Shown: piece after piece, positions 9,814 to 18,748 of the stretch
Layout: every line of letters begins with the position of its first letter
Numbering within the stretch: the stretch's first letter is position 1
Source of the DNA: Bog-756 sp963841885
GTDB taxonomy: Bacteria; Actinomycetota; Acidimicrobiia; Acidimicrobiales; RAAP-2
NCBI GenBank assembly: GCA_963841885.1
Contig: CAWJEK010000014.1
Span: 248,001-312,000, forward strand
Direction of reading: 5' to 3'
Length of the DNA: 64,000 nucleotides
Translations under genes and position numbers: made by a program
The notes under the pieces: generated by a model
Seen by the model: the letters and a program-made list of their open reading frames with translations, nothing else
Database searches by the model: none
What the model was told of the DNA's origin: nothing

Positions 9814-12800
9814 GGTCGGTCCACCGACGTCGACCGCACCGTCCCCCACAGTCGCTCGGCATAGCGCTGGACGCGTCCGCCCCCGTGGCCCGGGTCCCCC
9901 TCGACGGACTGCAGGCGGAAGATCTCGTCCTCGTCGACGTCGCCGAACACCAGGCGGGTCGCCGGACGGGTGCCGTCGCCACGTCCGGCGTGGGACCGCC
10001 ACGCCTCGTCCCGACCGGATCCCTCGTGGACCGCGGCCGAATACTCCGCGAACAACGGGAGTGGCTGACGCCGGCCGCGGCGGTAGAGATCGACGACCAC
10101 CGAGAGGGCGGACACCGCATCCGCTCCCCGGCCCGCCGCCGGGGAGGACGCCACGAGGTCCACCGGTCGCAACCCGCTCGTGCCGCTCTTGGGCCGGGTG
10201 ACGACCACGGCGCGCCACGTCGTCTCGGGTTCGGCGGCCGTCAACGCCATCAGCTCGAGCCACGCCTCCAGACGCTGCACCTGCTTCGGCCGCGCGAAGA
10301 CGATGCGACCGGGGCCCGGCTCCGGCCCCTCGAGTGCCAATGGCACCACCCCGACGACACGCGTCCCGTCGGGCAGGGTGATGTCGAGGTCGCGCCCCTC
10401 ACCGGGGCCGGCGCCGACCCCGCGGGCGCGGCCCTCGACGATCATCCGGTCGACCTCCGCGGAGAGGTCGGCGAACAGCCGCTCCTCGAGGACACCCGGC
10501 GGCAGCGTCCCCCGGGTGCGCTCGACCTCCCGCCACACCCGGTCGTCGAGCCCCTTGGCCCTGGCGTCGAGGAGCTCCTGTCCCACCCGGAACGTCTCGA
10601 GGCCGTCGAGTTCGACCGGCAGCACGTCGTCCACCTCCTCGGCCCGACGGGGCAGGCGGGCCCCCAGTGTCCGCTGCACGAAGGTGCCCACCGGATCGCG
10701 CAGGAACGACCGGAGCTCCTCGAGCTCGACCACCCCGTCGTCGTCGTCGCCGCCTTCGAGCGGCCGCCCGAGGAACGGGACCCGGGCGGGCGGCCGCCCC
10801 CGACGCCGACCGGCGGCCTCGAGGTCGCGACCCGAGTACGACCAGACCAGGCCCTCGACGAGTTCGTCCCGCACCAGGCAGGCGTCGTCGAAGGGATGGC
10901 GGGGATGGGCGACCTCCAGGGTCTCGCGCACGCTCGGTCGGTCCGGCTCGGCCACGAGGGAGACGACCGCGTCGAACAGCTCGGCGGCCGGCACGACCTG
11001 GGGAACGGGGTGGTTCGACCGGAGGTCCCGCCCGTCCCGGACGACGAGGAGGTGGTCGCCGGCCGCCAGCACGACCTCCAGCAGGGCCTGCCGTGACTCC
11101 GACCGCGCATCGGGGTCGCCGATCTGGGGCGCGGCGGCCATGAGGTCGGCGGCGTCGGGGGTGCTCGATCCCGCGGCGTCCTGGTCGAGGCCGAGCACGC
11201 AGACGATCCGGAACGGCACCCACCGCAGCGAGGCCATCGAGGTGACGGTCACCCCGCCTCGGAAGTAGTCCGGGCGCCCCGGCTCGCGGTCGAGCCGATC
11301 CTGGAGCAGGCGCCGCACGTCCACCAGTTCGAGCGCCACGTCCGACCCCCGTCGCGACGACGCCGCGCCCTCCACCACGTCGGCGAGGACACGGTCGAGC
11401 GCCTCGAACAGCCACCCCGCCCGGTCGGGCGCCGCGAACAGGTCGTCGGCCGCCCGACGCAGCGCCGCCACCCAGCCCCCGGCGGTGCGGTCACCGTCGA
11501 CGCCGTGACCCGCCAGGTCGGCCAGTCGGCCGAGCACGAAGGCGAACGAGCCGAGGAGCTCACTGTCACCGCTGTCCACGCCGAACGGCGCCACGCCGCC
11601 GATGGCGAGGTCGAGCTCGCCGTCGGTCACCGCCGAGCCGAGCAGGAGCCGGTCGAGTGCCGCCTGCCAGGTGTTGCCCACCACGGCGGCGGGGACACCG
11701 AACCCGGAGCGGTGCACCGGATCGAGCCCCCAGCGGACCCGGGTCCCCGTGGCCCAGGCGGCGAGGACACCCAGGTCGGACTCGTCGAACCCGAATCGGG
11801 CCCGCACCGGTGCGAGGGAGAGGAAGTCGAGCACCTGGGTGATCTCGAAACGTCCGGCGACCAGGTCCAGCATCGCCGCGGTGGCCCCCAGCACCGGATT
11901 GGACGAACGGATCGACCGGTCGGCGATGCGGTACCGCAGGGCCGGGGCGCCGACGTCCGACCCGTCCCCCGGGGTGCCGAACACGGCCTCGACCAGCGGG
12001 GCGAACCGCTCCAGGTCGGGACAGACGACCAGGACGTCCTCCTCGGTGGTCCCGGTGGCGTCGTCCAGGAGGTGGAGGATGGCGTCCCGGGCGACCTGCA
12101 CCTGGCGCATGGGCCCGAAGCAGGCGTGGAACTGCACGGAGCGGTCGGCCGGATCGAGCGGGGCCGGCACCGCCTCCGCATCCCCCCGGATGTCGGCCTG
12201 GAGCCGATGGAGCAGGGTGGACCGGGGGGCCTCGGGGGACGGCACCCGCACCGAGCGGTCCGGCTCCGGCTCCCCGTCGTCCGAGAGGAGCAGGGCCGTC
12301 TCCCGGGCCAGCCGGCCCCACGAGCGCAGCAGCGGTTGGCGGACCGACCTCCCCGTCAGGTCCTCGGACCGCAGGCGGGGCCGGCCCCTCGGCGGGCGGG
12401 GCCACCCGGCCCGGAGCCTGGTCGGGTCGAATCGGTGGGGTCCGAGCAGGAAGAGGTGTACCTCCCGCTCCCGGGAGACCGCCTGCACGAGGGGAAGGAA
12501 GTCGTGCCCGGGGAGCGAGGTGAAGCCGAAGAGGAGCAGCCGCCCCGGGAGGTCGGGGTCCAGGGCACCGGAAGTCAGCGCCTCCAGCGCCACCGGCATC
12601 CGCTCCGGGGGACTCGGCGCGTCGATCTCGGCGCGGAGCCGTCGCCAGAGGTCCACCTGCCACCGGGCGTGCACCGCCAGCGGCTCGCCCGAACCGTCGA
12701 CCAGTCCCCCGTCGGGGCGGTCGGGATCGGCCCAGGCCTGGATCATCCCGGGTCGGTGCAGGTGGTATCGGTCGAAGAGGTCGGCGACGGCGCGGACCCG

Positions 12801-13223
12801 GGTGAATCGGGCGCCCCCGTCGGGCAGGGCGGTGAACGGTGCCATCCCCCCCTGCCGCTCGAGATCGTCGAAGACGGCCAGGAGGGGCCAGACCATGCGG
12901 TCGATCTGCCAGGGGTCGGGCCCCCCGGCGGCCCCGGGCGCGGCCGACGCCGCCTCGAGGACGACGTTGCGCAGCGTTCCCGGGTAGGCCCGGGCGATGT
13001 TGGCCGCCACGCCGTCTCCCCCGGCCGGGCCGCCGGCGCCCAGACGACGGGCGAGTTCGAGCAGGAGCCAGCGGCGCATGCCGTCCGAGGGGACCGCCAG
13101 CCACTCGGACGCCATCGGGTCGAGCGGATGGTCGAGCATCACCCCGGCCAGGGTGTCGACCAGGGGTAGCGCCCGATCGGCCGAGTAGAGGTGGAGGCCG
13201 CCGGCCTGTAGTGAGTCGCCCAC
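9810..13223 (-). CDS. recC: Exodeoxyribonuclease V gamma subunit RecC
   Basis: A 1,137-residue RecC, the scaffold and Chi-scanning subunit of RecBCD. It begins with the typical N-terminal block LHLYSADRALPLVDTLA, then ASEWLAVPSDGMRRWL. In the middle come the inactivated-helicase-like segments VLVVCPDLERFAPLVEAVF and VTSMASLRWVPFRIVCVLGLD. The C-terminal part carries the degenerate nuclease-like domain. First gene of the recC-recB-recD operon; its stop overlaps the recB start. The GTG at 13223 lies eight bases after a TAGGGT box, so the operon may start with a nearly leaderless message. Confidence 0.9.
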   Translation of the reverse strand: MGDSLQAGGLHLYSADRALPLVDTLAGVMLDHPLDPMASEWLAVPSDGMRRWLLLELARRLGAGGPAGGDGVAANIARAYPGTLRNVVLEAASAAPGAAGGPDPWQIDRMVWPLLAVFDDLERQGGMAPFTALPDGGARFTRVRAVADLFDRYHLHRPGMIQAWADPDRPDGGLVDGSGEPLAVHARWQVDLWRRLRAEIDAPSPPERMPVALEALTSGALDPDLPGRLLLFGFTSLPGHDFLPLVQAVSREREVHLFLLGPHRFDPTRLRAGWPRPPRGRPRLRSEDLTGRSVRQPLLRSWGRLARETALLLSDDGEPEPDRSVRVPSPEAPRSTLLHRLQADIRGDAEAVPAPLDPADRSVQFHACFGPMRQVQVARDAILHLLDDATGTTEEDVLVVCPDLERFAPLVEAVFGTPGDGSDVGAPALRYRIADRSIRSSNPVLGATAAMLDLVAGRFEITQVLDFLSLAPVRARFGFDESDLGVLAAWATGTRVRWGLDPVHRSGFGVPAAVVGNTWQAALDRLLLGSAVTDGELDLAIGGVAPFGVDSGDSELLGSFAFVLGRLADLAGHGVDGDRTAGGWVAALRRAADDLFAAPDRAGWLFEALDRVLADVVEGAASSRRGSDVALELVDVRRLLQDRLDREPGRPDYFRGGVTVTSMASLRWVPFRIVCVLGLDQDAAGSSTPDAADLMAAAPQIGDPDARSESRQALLEVVLAAGDHLLVVRDGRDLRSNHPVPQVVPAAELFDAVVSLVAEPDRPSVRETLEVAHPRHPFDDACLVRDELVEGLVWSYSGRDLEAAGRRRGRPPARVPFLGRPLEGGDDDDGVVELEELRSFLRDPVGTFVQRTLGARLPRRAEEVDDVLPVELDGLETFRVGQELLDARAKGLDDRVWREVERTRGTLPPGVLEERLFADLSAEVDRMIVEGRARGVGAGPGEGRDLDITLPDGTRVVGVVPLALEGPEPGPGRIVFARPKQVQRLEAWLELMALTAAEPETTWRAVVVTRPKSGTSGLRPVDLVASSPAAGRGADAVSALSVVVDLYRRGRRQPLPLFAEYSAAVHEGSGRDEAWRSHAGRGDGTRPATRLVFGDVDEDEIFRLQSVEGDPGHGGGRVQRYAERLWGTVRSTSVDRP

Positions 13224-13231
13224 GGTGGGCG

Positions 13232-13237
13232 ACCCTA
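13232..13237 (-). promoter_or_regulatory. -10 box upstream of recC
   Basis: TAGGGT on the minus strand, eight bases before the recC GTG at 13223. It is the only likely promoter of the recCBD operon, because the downstream genes overlap or abut. Confidence 0.45.
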
Positions 13238-13378
13238 CTCAGGGGCTGCGACGGCCGTCCTCGGGGCGCCCGGGACGGGATCGTGCCACCGGTCGGGTGG
13301 ATCGCACCCCCGGCGGTCCCCAGGTGCAACGATGGGCGCGAGTCCCGACGGCGGGACCATCACCACCAGGGGGTTCTC

Positions 13379-14051
13379 GTGCACTTCATGACAGCGGCCT
13401 CGTCGGGCGGAGGCGGAATCTTCATCGCCCTGGCGATCCTGTTCTACATCGTGTTCGCCCTGCCCGTATGGGGCAGCTACCAGAAGGCGTCGCCGCAGGG
13501 CGACCCGGCCTGGGCGGCGTTCGTGCCCATCTACAACTTCATCGTGCTGCTGCGGGTGGCCGGGCGCCCGAAGTGGTGGGCCTGGTTCCTCCTGCTGCCC
13601 CTCGTCCCGTACCTCGGGAGCCTGGCTCTGCTGGTCATCTCGATCTTCGTCCTCAACGACGTGTCCAAGAGCTTCGGGCACGGAGGCGGGTTCACCGTGG
13701 GTCTGGTCCTGCTGCCGGTGATCTTCTGGTTCATCCTCTGGCTGGGCAAGAGCCAGTACCTCGGGCCGAAGGGACCGCTCGGGGTGCAGGCCGGAGGCTA
13801 CGGCCCCGGTGGCCTCTCGGAACCCGGCTACCCGGGCCAGGGTGGCTATCCTCCACCACCGGCCGGCTATCCCCAGCAGGGCGGCTACGCCCCGCCCCCT
13901 CCCCCGCCCGGGGCCGGATACCCGCCCCCTCCCCAGCCCGGCACGGCCTATCCGCCCCCTCCTCCTCCGCCGGGGTCGATCCCGCCGCCCCCGCCACCGC
14001 GGCGGATCGGCACCGCCGCCTCCGGCGCCGCCGGAATCCAGCGGGCAGTAG
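13379..14051 (+). CDS. Four-TM membrane protein with a proline/glycine/tyrosine-rich tail (3' end uncertain)
   Basis: The GTG start follows an AGGGGG site by five bases. About four hydrophobic helices occupy residues 10-125 (IFIALAILFYIVFALPVW, WAWFLLLPLVPYLG, LALLVISIFVLNDV, VLLPVIFWFILWLG), with a conserved WAAFVPIYNFIVLLRVAGRP loop. This arrangement is known from DUF5684-like proteins, which include signal-peptidase-I-associated forms. A disordered tail of PPPPxGY repeats follows (13800-14010). As read, the frame runs to 14254 through arginine-rich sequence overlapping the opposite gene. A one-base shift near 13995-14010 gives a natural PPPPAPPESSGQ ending at 14051, so that end is preferred. 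Function unknown. Confidence 0.6.
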
Positions 14052-14054
14052 TCC

Positions 14055-14340
14055 TCAGGCGACGCGGACGACCGCTACGACGCGACGAGCCCGGGGGCAC
14101 CGAGTCGAGCATCGCCAGGATGGCCTCGGCCAGTTCCCGGGCCGACACCGGGTCGAGTTCGACGGCCACCCGGGCCGACGGTCCCCGGTCGGGGTTGCGC
14201 AGGTCGACGTTGAGGGTGTGGTCCGCGAGGGCGTGGACGGGATGGTCGAAGTAGACCGACGCGTGCGTCACCGGGAACCAGCCGTCGCCCCCTTTGCCAC
14301 TGCCCGCCACGGGAAGCGTGGTGGTCCGGTACGTGCACAT
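14055..14340 (-). CDS. DUF6295-type small protein (3' end uncertain)
   Basis: Starts MCTYRTTTLPVAGSGKGGDG, then WFPVTHASVYFDHPVHALADHTLN and ARVAVELDPVSARELAEAIL. This is the signature of a small actinobacterial family of unknown function (DUF6295, recalled, not searched). AGGAGG precedes the ATG at 14340. As read, the frame continues to 13948 with Arg/Gly-rich sequence antisense to the proline tail of the convergent gene. Removing one C from the C5 run (G5 on the plus strand at 14093-14097) gives a stop at 14055 and a 94-residue protein, close to the family's usual size and clear of the neighbour. The extent given assumes that correction. Confidence 0.6.
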
Positions 14341-14366
14341 GGTTCCTCCTGGTTCGCCAGTGGTGG

Positions 14367-15114
14367 TCAGCCGTCCGACAGGTGCTTGCCGAAGAAGGCC
14401 CAGATCCGTTCCCAGCCGTCCTGGGCGGCCTCGGGTCGGTAGCTCGGGCGGTCCGTGTTGAAGAAGGCGTGGCCCGCCCCCTCGTAGGAGTGGAACTCGA
14501 ACTCCTTGCCGGCGGCGGCCAGCCGACGCTCGAGTTCGGCGACCTCCTCGGGGCCGGGGTACTGGTCGTCGGCACCGAACAGCCCGAGCAACGGACACGA
14601 GAGGGCCTCGATCCGGTCACCCAGGGGCTGGATCCTGAGCGGGGAACTCGTCCGGTGGAGCCGTCAGCGCGAAGGCGCCGTAGCAGTCGACGGCCGCGTC
14701 GAGGTCGAGACTGCAGGCGGCCAGGAGCGACTGGCGCCCTCCCGAGCAGTAGCCGATCGTGGCCACCCGACCGTTCGAGCCGGACAACGAGCGGAGATGG
14801 GCGATGGCGCCCGCCACGTCACCCACCAGGCGATCGTCGGGGACGCCTCCGCTGGCCCGGGCCGCGGCCGCGGCGTCGTCGGGGCTCGCCCCCGGCGCCT
14901 CGCGGCTGTAGAGGTTGGGGCACACCGCCAGGAATCCGTTGGCCGCGAACTTCCGGGTGATCTCCTTGGTCGCCTCGTCCCACCCGGGCATGTGGTGGAT
15001 GACCACGACACCGCCGACCGGCGCCGGGTCGAGCGGACGGACGAGGTACGCCTCGATGGCGTCTCCGTCGTTCCCTTCGATCTCGACGGTCTCTGCCGTC
15101 AGGTCACCTCTCAT
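14367..15114 (-). CDS. Dienelactone hydrolase family protein (frameshifted)
   Basis: An alpha/beta hydrolase of the dienelactone hydrolase family. The nucleophile is Cys in IGYCSGGRQSL; Asp in LFGADDQYPG and His in YEGAGHAFF complete the triad, but these lie in a different frame. The first frame ends early after PPDEF. Skipping one base in the four-G run at 14641-14644 restores continuous protein through FPLRIQPLGDRIEALSCPLLGLFG to the stop at 14367, about 248 residues, the family norm. Start at 15114 is preceded by AGGGGA and overlaps the 3' end of the MFS-MerR gene, so the two are probably coupled. Members hydrolyse lactones or esters in ring-cleavage pathways; the substrate here is unknown. 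Confidence 0.8.
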
Positions 15115-17470
15115 GTCTTCCCCTCCCCGGGTGGTGGTCCGATGGGTGCGTCGAGCTCGGTGAGCAGTTCCCGAGGCGTTCCGACTTGGCCGCCCGCTCG
15201 TCGCGGAACGCCGTGATCCGGGCCAGGGTGTCGTCGAGCCGGGCCAGCAGGTGGTCATTGGCCTCGATCGCCTCGACGAGGAGCGTCCGTCGTCGGTCCG
15301 GGCTGGCCGTGCCCCACCGGAACTCGGAGCGCGCCCGGTCGAGCGCGTCGGCGTCGGCCGTGTCGAGCACCACCCGGACCTCGGCCAGCGAGAACCCGAG
15401 CAGCTCCTGGAGGTCCCGGATCCGGGTCACGCGGGCCATGTCGGCGGGCAGGTAGAGGCGCTCTCCCCCACCCCGGTGGCCGCTCGGCCGGATCAGGCCC
15501 TGCTCCTCCCAGTAGCGGAGGGTGCGGGTGGTGACGCCGGTGCGTTGGGCCAGCTCGCCGATGCGCAGGACGTCGCCGGTGGAGAGTGTCGCCTCGGCGG
15601 CCGTCACGGTCAGGGCCTCGCTGTCGGCGCCGACGGCCTCGTCGGCCGCCACCTCGGCCGTCACCCCGACCAGCACCACCTGGTCGCCCTCGGCATCGGC
15701 CTCGTCGCCCTCGTGGTACACGTAGCGACCGCCCCGCCGCCAGGACGCCCAGGCGGCCAGCAGGCTGGCCAGGATGGCGAAGTCGAGGGCGGCGTGGAGA
15801 CCGGCCCGGAACGGCTCGCTGATCAGGCCCGGGAAGAAGCTCCGGCCGGTGAGCGCCACCTGCTGGGACGGGGTCAACTGGGACAGCACGTGGGGCCCGA
15901 CGAGATGCTGGACCGGGTTGTAGCCCAAGAAGGCGGCGAACAGCGTGGAGATCGGGGAGAGGTGGGCCACCCGCTCGGCCACGTCGCCCGGCACCCCGTG
16001 CGCCACGAGTCCGTGCAGGAGGTTGGCCGACAGGGTGGAGGTGAGCCCGACGATCATCAGCGTGAAGAAGATGCCGATGGACAGGACCTGGGCCGAATTC
16101 TGGAACGTGGTGTTCATGCCCGAGCCGGCGCCCCGGTGCTCGGCCGGCAGGCTGTTCATGACCCCGGCCCGGTTGGGCGAGCCGAACGAGGCCATGAACA
16201 TGCCGGTGGCGAACAGCAGGGGGGCGAACATCCAGTAGGCGAAGTCCACGGGCAGCAGCTCGAGCAGCGACAGGCAGACGGCGGTGCCGAGCATGCCGCC
16301 GGTGGCGAACGGTCGCGAGCCGAACCGGTCCGACAGGATCCCCGACAGCGGGCCGGCCACGAGGAATCCCAGGGTGAGCGGGAGCATGGCGATGCCGGCC
16401 CACAGCGGCGTGACCGAGAAGGCGTAGCCGTGCAGGGGGAGCCAGATCCCCTGGAGCCAGATGATGAGCATGAACATCAGCCCGCCCCGGCTGAGGGCGG
16501 CCAGGAAGCTGGCCAGGACGCCGGAGGTGAAGGCCCGGATCTTGAACAGCTGGAGCCGGAACATGGGCTGGGGCACGCGGGTCTCCACCACGCAGAACAC
16601 GATCAGGAGGGCGATGCCGAGGGCCAACGCCCCGAGCACCATCGGGTTGGTCCAACCCATCACGTGCCCGCCGTAGGGCTCGATGCCGTAGGTGATCCCG
16701 ATCATGACCAGGATCAGCCCGGCCGCGAAGGTGAGGTTGCCGGGCCAGTCGATCCGGGCCGGCCGGCGGGGGCTGGTCTCGTGCAGCTCGAGATAGCCCA
16801 TGATCGTCCCGACGAGACCGACGGGCACCGACACCAGGAAGATCCACCGCCAGTTGAGCGGGGCCAGGAGGCCACCCAGCACGAGCCCGATGAACGTACC
16901 GCTGAAGGCGGCGGCCTGGTTCACCCCGAGCGCCAGGCCCCGCTGGTTGTCCGGGAAGACGTCGGTGAGGATGGCCGCCGAGTTGGCCATCAGCATGGCC
17001 GCCCCGACCCCCTGGAAGATCCGCATCACGATCAGCCACACGCCCGCGGCGTGGCCGTACATCCAGGTGATGGACAGCATCAGCGAGAAGAACGTGAACA
17101 CCGCGAACCCGAGGTTGTAGATCCGCACCCGGCCGTAGATGTCGCCCATGCGGCCGAGGGAGACGACGAGGACGCTGGTCACCACCAGGAACCCGAGGAT
17201 CATCCAGAGGAGGAAGAAGGTGTTGCCCGCCTCGAGGGGATCGATGCCGATGCCCCGGAAGATGTTGGGCAGCGAGATGAGCACGATCGAGCCGTCGATC
17301 GTGGCCATGAGCATCCCGAGGGTGGAGATGAACAGGGCCATCCACTTGTAGTTGGGCGGGAGGGTGGACACGTCGCCGTGCAGCCGTTCCCTCCGGCTCG
17401 GCCGGCGGCGCCCGTCGCCCGGTCGACGGTGTCCGCCGCCCGAAGCTGCATCCTGGTCGATGACGGCCAT
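15104..17470 (-). CDS. MFS drug-exporter-type transporter fused to a C-terminal MerR regulator
   Basis: A 788-residue single open frame. Residues about 43-577 form a 14-TM DHA2/EmrB-QacA-type exporter (LGMLMATIDGSIVLISLPNI, the LGRMGDIYGRVRIYNLG loop, a motif-C-like GLVLGGLLAPLNWRWIF). A linker of about 55 acidic, Ala/Val-rich residues follows. Residues about 632-705 are a MerR winged helix (LRIGELAQRTGVTTRTLRYW, then RLYLPADMARVTRIRDLQEL and FSLAEVRVVLD), followed by an antiparallel-coil helix. The fusion suggests a membrane-tethered regulator that senses the exporter's substrate or state. The ATG at 17470 follows GGGGAG. The last 28 residues look shifted: adding one base near 15176 gives RELLTELDAPIGPPPGEGKT and a stop forming ATGA with the next gene. 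Confidence 0.85.
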   Translation of the reverse strand: MAVIDQDAASGGGHRRPGDGRRRPSRRERLHGDVSTLPPNYKWMALFISTLGMLMATIDGSIVLISLPNIFRGIGIDPLEAGNTFFLLWMILGFLVVTSVLVVSLGRMGDIYGRVRIYNLGFAVFTFFSLMLSITWMYGHAAGVWLIVMRIFQGVGAAMLMANSAAILTDVFPDNQRGLALGVNQAAAFSGTFIGLVLGGLLAPLNWRWIFLVSVPVGLVGTIMGYLELHETSPRRPARIDWPGNLTFAAGLILVMIGITYGIEPYGGHVMGWTNPMVLGALALGIALLIVFCVVETRVPQPMFRLQLFKIRAFTSGVLASFLAALSRGGLMFMLIIWLQGIWLPLHGYAFSVTPLWAGIAMLPLTLGFLVAGPLSGILSDRFGSRPFATGGMLGTAVCLSLLELLPVDFAYWMFAPLLFATGMFMASFGSPNRAGVMNSLPAEHRGAGSGMNTTFQNSAQVLSIGIFFTLMIVGLTSTLSANLLHGLVAHGVPGDVAERVAHLSPISTLFAAFLGYNPVQHLVGPHVLSQLTPSQQVALTGRSFFPGLISEPFRAGLHAALDFAILASLLAAWASWRRGGRYVYHEGDEADAEGDQVVLVGVTAEVAADEAVGADSEALTVTAAEATLSTGDVLRIGELAQRTGVTTRTLRYWEEQGLIRPSGHRGGGERLYLPADMARVTRIRDLQELLGFSLAEVRVVLDTADADALDRARSEFRWGTASPDRRRTLLVEAIEANDHLLARLDDTLARITAFRDERAAKSERLGNCSPSSTHPSDHHPGRGRHER

Positions 17471-17525
17471 GTCGCTCCCCAGACCCACGGGTCCACCGTC
17501 CGCCCGGTCGGGCGCACCGGGACTC

Positions 17526-17552
17526 ACCTTACCGCATACGTCAACGTCAGCA
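17526..17552 (-). promoter_or_regulatory. Candidate operator/promoter of the MFS-MerR gene
   Basis: On the minus strand this reads as two adjacent TGACGT units followed by an imperfect dyad, TTGACG-TATG-CGGTAA, about 59 bases upstream of the ATG at 17470. MerR proteins bind dyads inside their promoters, often autoregulating, so this is the most likely site. It lies in the 150-base gap shared with the divergent lipoprotein gene. The assignment is by position and pattern only. Confidence 0.35.
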
Positions 17553-17608
17553 ATCGCCGTCATCGGACCATCGCCGTCGATTGGCCACCCTCCGTGGGCG
17601 CGGCCGCC

Positions 17609-17614
17609 TATCGT
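17609..17614 (+). promoter_or_regulatory. -10 box of a probable leaderless promoter for the lipoprotein gene
   Basis: TATCGT, a six-base spacer, then the ATG at 17621. No ribosome site is visible between them. Confidence 0.5.
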
Positions 17615-17620
17615 CTGGGC

Positions 17621-18565
17621 ATGACGCGCGGCACGAGGGGGAAGCGGGTCCGGTGGTTGTCGGCGGGGGCGACGGCCGGCCTGGTCGTCCTGTCGGCCGG
17701 CTGTGGGAGCAACCTCCTGTCCACCTCCTCCTCGGGCAGCGACACCACCACCTCGACCACCGGGGCCAGCTCCACGTCGACCACGGTCCCCGTCAACGGC
17801 GAGGTCTCCGTCGCCTTCCCCGTCGTCCCCTGCGTCGATGCCGCCTTCGGCACCCCGATCAAGTCGGCGACGGGTTGGACCCCGACCATCCTCGTGGCTC
17901 CGATCCCGACGTCGCTGGTGGGGAAGGTCACCTTCTACTCCGACGGCGTCCACACCCTCCTCGGTCCGGTCGGCTGGACCTGCGCACTGGTGGCGTCCGG
18001 CGCCTCCGGACAGGGCTACCCGGCGTCGACGACCACCACCACCGTCGCCGGGGCGACCGGCACGACGGTGCCCGCCGCCCCGCTCATCGGCCAGTCGGCG
18101 GCCATCGCCGCCAACGGCTCGACGACGCTCGCCCTCTACCCCCCGAACGATCCCACGCCCCCGACCTCGGGCGCACCGACCGCCGGCTCGGAAGGGGTCT
18201 TCGCCACCTACGCCTCGACGGGGTCGTCGGCCGGCGTCGACCTGGTGTGCCCGTTCTTCACCATCCCGTCGTGGCAGGCGCACTCGGCGGGGTGCTCGAC
18301 GAGCAAGCCGGTCGGGGAACTCACCAACTCACTGACCCCGGACCTCACCGCGGTGGCCGACCCCGCCGGGGTGGTGGGCAATCTCGCCGCCTCGGGCGGC
18401 CAGGAGGCCGTCACCGGGGTCGTGATCTTCCCCCAGGTCCCTTCCGCCGTCTCGTACGGCCGCTCCGAAAACGTGGTGGCCGAGTCATGCGCGCTGGTGG
18501 ACCCGTCCCTGTGCCCGACCATCGTGTCGGACTTCGAGGTGCGGGAGTTCCCCGTCCCCTCCTAG
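17621..18565 (+). CDS. Secreted lipoprotein, Ser/Thr-rich, function unknown
   Basis: A 314-residue protein with a type II signal peptide: basic start (TRGTRGKRVRW), hydrophobic core, lipobox LSAGC with Cys28 as the lipidation site. A low-complexity Ser/Thr linker (residues about 30-57) precedes a globular part with four or more cysteines (VPCVDAAFG, GWTCALV, DLVCPFF, HSAGCSTSKP, ESCALVDPSLCP), which could form extracellular disulfides. I do not recognise the fold. It is divergent from the MFS-MerR gene across 150 bases, so the two may be co-regulated. Confidence 0.75.
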   Translation: MTRGTRGKRVRWLSAGATAGLVVLSAGCGSNLLSTSSSGSDTTTSTTGASSTSTTVPVNGEVSVAFPVVPCVDAAFGTPIKSATGWTPTILVAPIPTSLVGKVTFYSDGVHTLLGPVGWTCALVASGASGQGYPASTTTTTVAGATGTTVPAAPLIGQSAAIAANGSTTLALYPPNDPTPPTSGAPTAGSEGVFATYASTGSSAGVDLVCPFFTIPSWQAHSAGCSTSKPVGELTNSLTPDLTAVADPAGVVGNLAASGGQEAVTGVVIFPQVPSAVSYGRSENVVAESCALVDPSLCPTIVSDFEVREFPVPS

Positions 18566-18655
18566 GCCCGACCGCCGGTCCACTCACCATGGGTGGGGAT
18601 CATCCCGCCCCAGAGCGGGAAAAAGTGGGGTTCCGGTCACCCTCCGTGGACTTGG

Positions 18656-18684
18656 TTGACGCTCGGGCGGGTCGGCCGTAGGTT
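18656..18684 (+). promoter_or_regulatory. Promoter of the FtsH-like gene
   Basis: TTGACG (18656-18661), a 17-base spacer, and TAGGTT (18679-18684), the usual form of a vegetative actinobacterial promoter. Transcription would start near 18692, giving a leader of about 57 bases before the ATG at 18749. Confidence 0.55.
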
Positions 18685-18748
18685 CGCCGCAGGCAGGGGA
18701 AACCAGGGGTCCGGTCAGCCGGGACCCCGCACAGGACGGAGCGGTCGC

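Noticed and set aside
6874..9864. About 1,000-codon open frame antisense to recB
   Set aside because: Arg/Gly/His-rich with no domain; recB motifs on the other strand explain the stretch.
13800..14010. Pro/Gly/Tyr-coding stretch as a DNA repeat or CRISPR-like array
   Set aside because: It is low-complexity protein coding sequence without regular spacers or exact repeats.
15251..18565. A very long open frame antisense to the MFS-MerR gene, running into the lipoprotein gene
   Set aside because: It is a GC-driven mirror of the real coding frame with His/Arg/Asp/Gly-rich low-quality protein. Only the part from 17621 (lipoprotein) has proper features.
18604..18626. CCCGC/GCGGG hairpin followed by an A-run as a terminator
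   Set aside because: On the plus strand the run is A, not T; on the minus strand the T-run precedes the hairpin. The stem is only five bases.
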